Source: Geojedonia sp051814705 (GTDB lineage: Bacteria > Bacteroidota > Bacteroidia > Flavobacteriales > Flavobacteriaceae). Taken from it: a DNA stretch of 64,000 nucleotides. Numbering within the stretch: the stretch's first letter is position 1; every line of letters starts with the position of its first letter. Positions 59,701 through 64,000 of the stretch are shown one piece after another. The DNA lies in contig JBPWQW010000004.1 of NCBI GenBank assembly GCA_051814705.1, positions 496,001 through 560,000 of the forward strand, in the 5' to 3' direction. Position numbers and translations under genes: made by a program. Below the pieces are notes generated by a model. The model was not told the DNA's origin and did not search any database. It saw only the letters and a program-made list of their open reading frames with translations.

Positions 59701-59879
59701 TTAACTCAGATTGGGGTGTAGTAGAGGAGCCCAATAACTTATCACCATTAAGTGTAGACACCTCTGGAGCTACTCCAATGTATACATTTAATGGAGGACC
59801 AAACGCAAAAACTTTTGGTTATGATTCAAGCTTAGCATCCAGATGGCAAATGCAATTTGGATTGCGTTATATTTTCTAA
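56715..59879 (+). CDS. Oar-like TonB-dependent outer-membrane receptor with carboxypeptidase-regulatory domain
   Basis: This 1054-residue protein has a signal peptide (LTLLLMLSFTFVIG), a CarboxypepD_reg-like domain at about residues 23-105 (IKGLILDESDQPLPGANVV), a plug region (GRRELTRLPSISRSAADFTRLEP, NNFSLDGAIFNNPFGL, NAVTKSGTNEFHGTVY) and a long barrel ending in LRYIF. The NAVTKSGTNEFHG motif is typical of Oar-type receptors, which export or import peptides and proteins rather than sugars. No SusD partner is adjacent. It has its own terminator at 59903-59936. Ligand unknown. Confidence 0.92.
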   Translation: MKKQLLTLLLMLSFTFVIGQVTTSNIKGLILDESDQPLPGANVVAVHTPTGTTYGAATNYDGRYNLLNLRVGGPYTITISFVGYKEQVLNNVYLTLGKTENIDTQMVAESEQLDAVVITGATGTGTFGSDRTGAETNVGRRELTRLPSISRSAADFTRLEPSSTGNSFGGRNDQFNNFSLDGAIFNNPFGLDAPTPGGQTDAQPISLDAIDQISVSLAPYDVTQSGFTGASVNAVTKSGTNEFHGTVYGFYRDENLTGSKVNGEDVPTSDLKQNQYGLSIGGPIIKNKLFFFANFEKDDRTDLGTNGWVPNTGSGAVNESRVLKSDFIAVQDALMNLGYNPGRYEGFSFDSESTKGIFKLDWNINDNNRLAVIYNWLDASKEKPAHPTALGSRGPSLQTLQFENSGYQINNKLQSVQLELNSTLSNEVSNKLQVGYTHFDDFRNPLSGPAPIITIQDGAGSNYIIAGHEPFSINNELDQKVFQLTDNLNIIKGNHTYTVGFSFEKFQFKNSFNLVNYESFNFGIFPYYGIFSPYPDMQTFLDNAQPGGLVDQYLDATQNAFDTFNENGTGNDGGWKLAELNVGQLSFYVQDDWNITDEFKLTYGVRFDKPLYFNTADLIQKYIDTDNGATRDNSVSYFNPNTNQEVTFDSTTLPNNNWLISPRVGFNWDVNNENKTQLRGGSGLFTGRFPFVWLGNQVSGADDGFLQFIDPEYKWPQVWRTNFGADHRLENGITLTADLSYTKDLNAAHVQNWGLRNPSGTLNSPGDNRPVYLSDDRGNNAYVFTNSDKGRIWNLTFKAQKNFENGLYASFAYNYLNAKDVNSIEAEITGDAFDFNPNKGNANNDELSYSKYGDTHRFIGVGSKKWTYASDKLATTISTFFEYAQGGRFNYTYAGNINGDSSFQNNDLIYIPTSSEVQQMQFSGGSSMAADFESFIQQDKYLSDNRGRYFDRYGALAPWRGRWDIKILQDFNFKVSGDKTNTLQLSLDILNFGNLINSDWGVVEEPNNLSPLSVDTSGATPMYTFNGGPNAKTFGYDSSLASRWQMQFGLRYIF

Positions 59880-59902
59880 AAATTTAAAATTTTGATTAAA
59901 AT

Positions 59903-59936
59903 AAACCTCACAAGTTTTTAAAACTTGTGAGGTTTT
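59903..59936 (+). terminator. terminator of the Oar-like receptor gene
   Basis: AACCTCACAAGTTTT pairs with AAAACTTGTGAGGTT around a very short loop, followed by TTTTATATTTTT. A long perfect stem 25 bases after the stop. Confidence 0.92.
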
Positions 59937-59969
59937 ATATTTTTGCACACTTAATAAACGTTATTTAAA

Positions 59970-60443
59970 GTGAAATTTAGCCGATTAACAAAAGAGCAAT
60001 TTGAAGAATTGCACCAAGAATTCATAAATTTTTTAGCAACTCAGTCTATTACTGCAGAGGAGTGGTCAGCTATTAAACTGAACAAGCCTGAAGTAGCAGA
60101 GCAAGAATTAGATGTGTTTAGTGATTTGGTTTGGGAAGGTGTGTTGAAGCAGGTCAACTATTTGGAACATATATCATCCAACCAAATGCATCTGTTTCAT
60201 TGTATTGAGAATGAAATGCGATTGATTACTTTAAAAGTCAATAATAATACGATTGATCTCACTACAAAAGAAGGGTTTGAATGGTTTAGAGCGAATTTGC
60301 TGACTGATGATGTAGAATTTTTTAGTGCAATAAAGGCTTATTCCGAAGATAAGGCATTAGATAAGTTCAAATTGATTCAACAAGGCGCTGTCATTACAAA
60401 AGGGGATTTATTTACTTATTTTGAGAAGCTGGTAAGCCCATAA
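59970..60443 (+). CDS. DUF6495-like protein
   Basis: This 157-residue protein probably starts at the GTG at 59970 (KFSRLTKEQFEELHQEFINFLA). It is rich in acidic and aromatic residues, has no signal or membrane segment, and should be cytoplasmic. Conserved-looking parts are ITAEEWSAIK, VWEGVLKQVNYLEHIS and GDLFTYFEKL. I recognise it only as a member of an uncharacterised Bacteroidota family. A TATTTTTG box lies at 59938-59945. It converges with the permease gene with adjoining stops. Confidence 0.75.
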   Translation: MKFSRLTKEQFEELHQEFINFLATQSITAEEWSAIKLNKPEVAEQELDVFSDLVWEGVLKQVNYLEHISSNQMHLFHCIENEMRLITLKVNNNTIDLTTKEGFEWFRANLLTDDVEFFSAIKAYSEDKALDKFKLIQQGAVITKGDLFTYFEKLVSP

Positions 60444-61685
60444 CTATTCGTATCGCAACGATTCAATCGGGTCCAGTTTTGCGGCCTTAACAGCAGGAAG
60501 AAGACCAGATACAATGGCTACAATAAAGGCGATGCTAAAGGCACTAAACATGGCCAACCATGGTATGGCAAACTGAAATTTTGCAACAGCCGATACAAGC
60601 ACACCTATAAGTACGCCTAAAATAATTCCAAGAATTCCACCAAATTGACCGATAATAAGGGCTTCCAAAAAGAATTGAGAAGCAATGGTTTTACGTTTTG
60701 CGCCGAGTGCTTTTCGAACTCCAATTTCTCGTGTGCGTTCAGAAACCGAGACAAACAAAATATTCATGAGCGCAATGGAGGAACCAAAAATGGTGATAAT
60801 ACTGATAATCCAAGCCGCCATATAAAGATATTGTGTAATGGAACCAATCCGGTTGATCAAATCATCACTGCGTTCCAATCCAAAATTATTGTCTTCAATA
60901 GGACTTAATCCTCTTACATTTCTAAAAGTTAAAATAGCCTCGTCCTGAGCGCCTTCTAACATGTCTTTTTTATCGGTTTTTACGCTTAAACTATAGTTAA
61001 TTACAGGGTTTGTGAAAATGGTTCTCGCTTTTTGTATGGGAATAATGACACGTAAATCCTGATTATTGCCAAACGTCGCCCCTTTGGATTTTAAGACACC
61101 GATGACTTTAAATTTAGCGCCTCTTACGCTAATGGTTTTGTTAATAGGATTGACATCATCCAAAAGTGCTTTTTTGAGATCACTTCCAATGACACATACA
61201 CTGTTACTATTTTGAATATCAAAATAATTGAGCTCCCTGCCGTCTTCAACTTCCAATCCTGAGTTTTGAATAAAATATTCATTTACGCCTAAAACGCTAA
61301 CCTCAGGATCAGTTTTCTTATTTTCAAATTTTACTTCGGCATTTCTCGTGCCAACAAACGAAATGGCAGTTTTGGTATATGGAAAATCATAACTTTTTTC
61401 AAAGTCCACCACATTTCTGTAACTAATTACAGGATTTATTTTTTGAAGCTCCCTACCGCTTTGTCGTTGTGTGCTAAACTCGTAGCGCTGTATGTTAAAC
61501 GTATTAGCTCCCATAGAAGAAAAATCACTCGAAATAGTATTCTCTAGAGCCGAAACCGAACTTAAAATGGCCACTAAAGCCATAATGCCAATGGCAATAA
61601 TTAAGACGGTTAAAATAGTACGAAGAAGCTGACTTTTAATGGAATCGAAGGCTATTCGAATATTTTCTCTAGCTAATGAAAACAT
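60444..61685 (-). CDS. MacB/FtsX-type ABC transporter permease
   Basis: This 413-residue protein has a first membrane segment at about residues 20-42 (ILTVLIIAIGIMALVAILSSV), a large periplasmic domain (about 45-270), and three C-terminal membrane segments beginning near residue 285 (YMAAWIISIITIFGSSIALMNILFV). The cytoplasmic ERTREIGVRKALGAKRK motif and a DPIESLRYE end are typical of MacB. Such permeases work by mechanotransmission with a separate or fused ATPase. No ATPase gene is next to it in this window. The substrate is unknown. Confidence 0.9.
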   Translation of the reverse strand: MFSLARENIRIAFDSIKSQLLRTILTVLIIAIGIMALVAILSSVSALENTISSDFSSMGANTFNIQRYEFSTQRQSGRELQKINPVISYRNVVDFEKSYDFPYTKTAISFVGTRNAEVKFENKKTDPEVSVLGVNEYFIQNSGLEVEDGRELNYFDIQNSNSVCVIGSDLKKALLDDVNPINKTISVRGAKFKVIGVLKSKGATFGNNQDLRVIIPIQKARTIFTNPVINYSLSVKTDKKDMLEGAQDEAILTFRNVRGLSPIEDNNFGLERSDDLINRIGSITQYLYMAAWIISIITIFGSSIALMNILFVSVSERTREIGVRKALGAKRKTIASQFFLEALIIGQFGGILGIILGVLIGVLVSAVAKFQFAIPWLAMFSAFSIAFIVAIVSGLLPAVKAAKLDPIESLRYE

Positions 61686-61770
61686 TGCTCAATTTTAAAT
61701 ACGTTAGTGATAATTTACTATAAGACTGATAAAGATCTATAAAGTTACTATAAAATTAAAATAACTTGCC

Positions 61771-61798
61771 TTTGCCCATAAAAATTATAATATTTTTG
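61771..61798 (+). promoter_or_regulatory. Bacteroidota-type promoter for hisS
   Basis: TTTG at 61771-61774 and TATTTTTG at 61791-61798, 16 bases apart, about 75 bases before the hisS ATG. The transcript would include the hairpin at 61830-61867. Confidence 0.75.
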
Positions 61799-61829
61799 TA
61801 GATAGTTAATCGATCAATTTTAAAAGATT

Positions 61830-61867
61830 CCTGCTCGAGTTTATCTTGAGTGGAGCCGAAAGACAGG
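61830..61867. repeat. imperfect hairpin of the dispersed intergenic-repeat type in the hisS leader
   Basis: CCTG (61830-61833) and CAGG (61864-61867) close a stretch whose reverse complement reads TTTCGGCTCCACTCAAG, similar to the TTCGACTACGCTCA repeat in the 8996-9039 terminator. It ends seven bases before the hisS ATG, covering the ribosome entry region. Confidence 0.5.
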
Positions 61868-61874
61868 ACATAAT

Positions 61875-63245
61875 ATGGCACAAAAACCAAGTATTCCAAA
61901 AGGGACAAGAGATTTTAATCCAGAAGAGGTTGCAAAACGCAGTTATATCGTTAATACTATAAAACAGCAGTTTGAATTGTTTGGGTTTCAACCTATTGAA
62001 ACCCCTAGTTTTGAAAACTCTGAAACCTTAATGGGAAAATATGGTGATGAAGGTGACCGACTGATTTTTAAGATCTTGAATTCTGGAGATTTTTTGACAA
62101 AAGTCGATGAACCCTTATATGCTGAAAAGGATTCTTATAAAATAGTTTCACACATTTCTGAAAAAGCCCTACGTTACGACCTCACCGTACCGTTTGCACG
62201 CTATGTAGTACAACACCAAAACGACATCGAATTCCCTTTTAAACGGTATCAAATTCAGCCTGTTTGGCGAGCCGACCGACCTCAAAAAGGACGATTTAGA
62301 GAGTTTTACCAATGTGATGCCGATGTAGTTGGCTCCCATTCATTATGGCAGGATGTGGAATTTGTGCAACTGTATGATGCTGTATTTACTGCTTTAAAAC
62401 TTAAAGCGGTTACTATAAAAATAAATAACCGTAAAATTTTATCAGGAATTGCCGAAGTGATTGGTGCCCATGATAAATTGATTGATTTTACGGTAGCATT
62501 GGATAAACTTGATAAAATAGGAGCGGAGAAGGTCAAACAAGAGATGTTAGCCAAAGGTATTCAACAATCTGGAATAGACAAATTGCAACCCCTGTTTACA
62601 CTTTCAGGAGGTTTTGAGTCCCAAATGGAGCAATTAAAAACTATTTTATCTTCATCTCATGAAGGTAAAAAAGGCATTGAGGAATTGGAGTTTATCAATA
62701 GAGCCATTTCAGAATTAAAATTAAAAACAGCAAGTCTAGAACTTGATGTTACTTTAGCTCGTGGATTAAACTACTATACGGGCGCTATTTTTGAAGTTTC
62801 GGCTCCAAAAGGTGTCGATATGGGCTCTATTGGCGGTGGTGGACGCTATGATGACCTTACGGGTATTTTTGGACTTAAGGATGTGAGTGGTGTCGGTATT
62901 AGTTTTGGATTGGATCGCATTTATTTGGTTCTTGAAGCTTTAAATGGTTTTCCCGAAACCGTTGCCAATACAGTAAAGGCACTTTTTATTAATTTTGGAG
63001 AACCTGAAGCTTTGGCCTGTATGAAAGCTATAAAGGTATTGAGATCCAAAAACATTAATGTAGAGTTGTACCCAGATACTGCCAAAATGAAAAAACAACT
63101 CAATTACGCCAATAAACGCACTATAAACTATGTGGTATTGGTGGGTGAATCGGAACTAAAAACCAACACCTTTACCCTAAAAAATATGCAGTCTGGAGAA
63201 CAGAAAAATGTGACTCTTGAGTCATTGACCAGCTTACTACAATAA
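61875..63245 (+). CDS. hisS: histidyl-tRNA synthetase
   Basis: This 456-residue protein has class II synthetase motifs: KGTRDFNPEEVAKR at the start, RYDLTVPFARYV, RYQIQPVWRADRPQKGRFREFYQCDAD as motif 2 (about residues 115-141), LARGLNYYTGAIFEV, GGGRYDDL and GVGISFGLDRI as motif 3. A C-terminal anticodon-binding domain follows (VELYPDTAKMKKQLNYANK). It charges tRNA-His. A dispersed-repeat-like hairpin precedes the start codon. Confidence 0.97.
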   Translation: MAQKPSIPKGTRDFNPEEVAKRSYIVNTIKQQFELFGFQPIETPSFENSETLMGKYGDEGDRLIFKILNSGDFLTKVDEPLYAEKDSYKIVSHISEKALRYDLTVPFARYVVQHQNDIEFPFKRYQIQPVWRADRPQKGRFREFYQCDADVVGSHSLWQDVEFVQLYDAVFTALKLKAVTIKINNRKILSGIAEVIGAHDKLIDFTVALDKLDKIGAEKVKQEMLAKGIQQSGIDKLQPLFTLSGGFESQMEQLKTILSSSHEGKKGIEELEFINRAISELKLKTASLELDVTLARGLNYYTGAIFEVSAPKGVDMGSIGGGGRYDDLTGIFGLKDVSGVGISFGLDRIYLVLEALNGFPETVANTVKALFINFGEPEALACMKAIKVLRSKNINVELYPDTAKMKKQLNYANKRTINYVVLVGESELKTNTFTLKNMQSGEQKNVTLESLTSLLQ

Positions 63246-63249
63246 AAAA

Positions 63250-63276
63250 GCCCTGAATTTCTTCAGGGCCTAATTT
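63250..63276 (+). terminator. terminator of hisS
   Basis: GCCCTGAA (63250-63257) pairs with TTCAGGGC (63262-63269); the T-run behind is short and interrupted (TAATTTT). Confidence 0.75.
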
Positions 63277-63305
63277 TAGTTAAGATTTAGGGCTTATTTA
63301 TTTAA

Positions 63306-63506
63306 CTAAAACTTTTTAGAGACTGAACTACCTACAGAGTACGGTTTTAAAATAGGGGCTCCAGAACGTAAATTTTTTAATAATTGTTCTGATTTTACCC
63401 AGTTTTTGAGTACAAATATTTGTGTTTCAATTATGTAATATTCAATTTTTAATAAGAAAATCTCTATTGCAATTTTAATTTTAAGTAACTCAATGTCCAA
63501 GTTCAT
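63306..63506 (-). CDS. possible small helical protein, unassigned
   Basis: This 66-residue frame starts at an ATG (63506). It predicts an amphipathic helix (LDIELLKIKIAIEIFLLKIEYY) and a short polar tail. I recognise no family. The otherwise empty 590-base gap between hisS and the last gene and the regular composition make it possible, but there is no operon or clear ribosome site to support it. Confidence 0.3.
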   Translation of the reverse strand: MNLDIELLKIKIAIEIFLLKIEYYIIETQIFVLKNWVKSEQLLKNLRSGAPILKPYSVGSSVSKKF

Positions 63507-63830
63507 AATTTTAGGCTTTTTAGGTATTTATAAATACTCTAAACTTTAATATCTTATATAAACAGAACCTAAAATAATAGGGCAATGCTATGCTTTAATA
63601 AAGAAAGTCGTGAAGAATTCATAAATAGGTTAATTTTAGTTGGGGCTAAATATTTGAGCAAAAATGAATAAAAAATCTATGAAATACAAATAAAATCGAT
63701 GAAAGGTAATAAATAGATAAAAAATAATAAAAATGGAGAGCATCAAATTATGAGAAGCTCCCCATTTATAGTCTTAAGTTTCAATAATTTATATCAATCT
63801 ATACATGTGATTGAGATCCATTTAAAAAAT
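63507..63830. other. AT-rich intergenic region
   Basis: Nothing is visible here apart from the terminator hairpin at 63731-63767. The stretch is extremely A-rich on the + strand between 63650 and 63730. Confidence 0.5.
63731..63767 (-). terminator. terminator of the last, partial gene
   Basis: AAATGGAGAGC and GCTCCCCATTT pair with one mismatch; on the minus strand a T-rich stretch follows. It lies about 70 bases past the stop at 63835. Confidence 0.7.
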
Positions 63831-63834
63831 TGGT

Positions 63835-64000
63835 TTATAATTTTATCGATAGACTCAAAATAAGTTGATCTGGCCGTGTATCAATTCTACTAGAGGCACC
63901 ACCACCAAAATTATTGTCTATAAAGGTAGCTTCGTTGTTGTTAAAGCCACGTTCGTATCGAAGATCAATCCCTACATCTTTAATGTCAAGTCCAATACCA
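63835..64000 (-). CDS. C-terminal end of an outer-membrane beta-barrel protein
   Basis: Only the last 54 codons are in the window; the start lies beyond base 64000. The translated end reads GIGLDIKDVGIDLRYERGFN, then NFGGGASSRIDTRPDQ and LILSLSIKL. Alternating hydrophobic residues and the final strand ending in a hydrophobic residue are typical of PorT-like or OmpA-like small barrels of Bacteroidota. The reading frame was found by eye, so the family assignment is tentative. Confidence 0.6.
   Translation of the reverse strand, partial: GIGLDIKDVGIDLRYERGFNNNEATFIDNNFGGGASSRIDTRPDQLILSLSIKL

Noticed and set aside
1..64000. CRISPR arrays, rRNA operons and insertion sequences
   Set aside because: No regularly spaced repeat array, no rRNA sequence and no transposase frame were recognised by eye on either strand.

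Overview
The window comes from an AT-rich member of the Flavobacteriaceae, probably marine. The evidence is a T9SS type A and a type B sorting domain, a SusC/SusD pair, Oar-type and BtuB-type TonB receptors, many lipoproteins with a short lipobox, and Bacteroidota-type promoters (TTTG, then TAnnTTTG). No 16S gene is present, so no genus is assigned.

Region 1-6.6 kb: a tightly overlapping minus-strand operon (nucleotidyltransferase-like protein, two B12-binding radical SAM enzymes and a methyltransferase) runs off the left edge. Beside it are a 3' remnant of carB, a tiny T9SS-sorted protein, rmuC and a small membrane protein. Region 6.7-21.5 kb: a cobalamin riboswitch with a BtuB-like receptor, an S41 protease, an ECF sigma/DUF4252 operon, purB, a DUF1028/glycosyltransferase/iodotyrosine-deiodinase-like operon, a small membrane protein plus HTH pair, a lectin-domain T9SS protein and a sirtuin.

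Region 21.77-41.93 kb: this looks like an integrative and mobilizable element of about 20 kb, bounded by identical 25-bp direct repeats. Its right part holds the backbone: excisionase-like HTH, SF3-type helicase, CHC2/Toprim primase, MobC, HUH relaxase, a small membrane protein, a DUF4143 ATPase and a tyrosine integrase. Its left part holds the cargo: ECF sigma, FecR, STN-SusC, SusD, M14 carboxypeptidase, N-acyl-D-amino-acid deacylase, a MurI-type racemase made as a lipoprotein, and a glutamate/aspartate symporter. My inference is that the cargo imports acidic (possibly D-amino-acid) peptides or amides, trims and deacylates them outside the cytoplasm, racemizes the freed D-Glu/D-Asp there, and takes up the product. 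The exported racemase is the most unusual gene here. A TCATCA/TGATGA repeat cluster with 11-bp phasing between the two replication genes is a candidate origin.

Region 42.2-64 kb: ordinary chromosomal genes, including SRPBCC and VOC proteins, a DEAD-box helicase, rdgB, a TPR lipoprotein, a proline iminopeptidase-like hydrolase, rlmH, nadC, yihY, priA, a LytTR regulator, rpsF-rpsR-rplI, an Oar-like receptor, a MacB-type permease and hisS. The window ends in the C-terminus of a beta-barrel protein. No rRNA, CRISPR array, transposase or complete tRNA was found.
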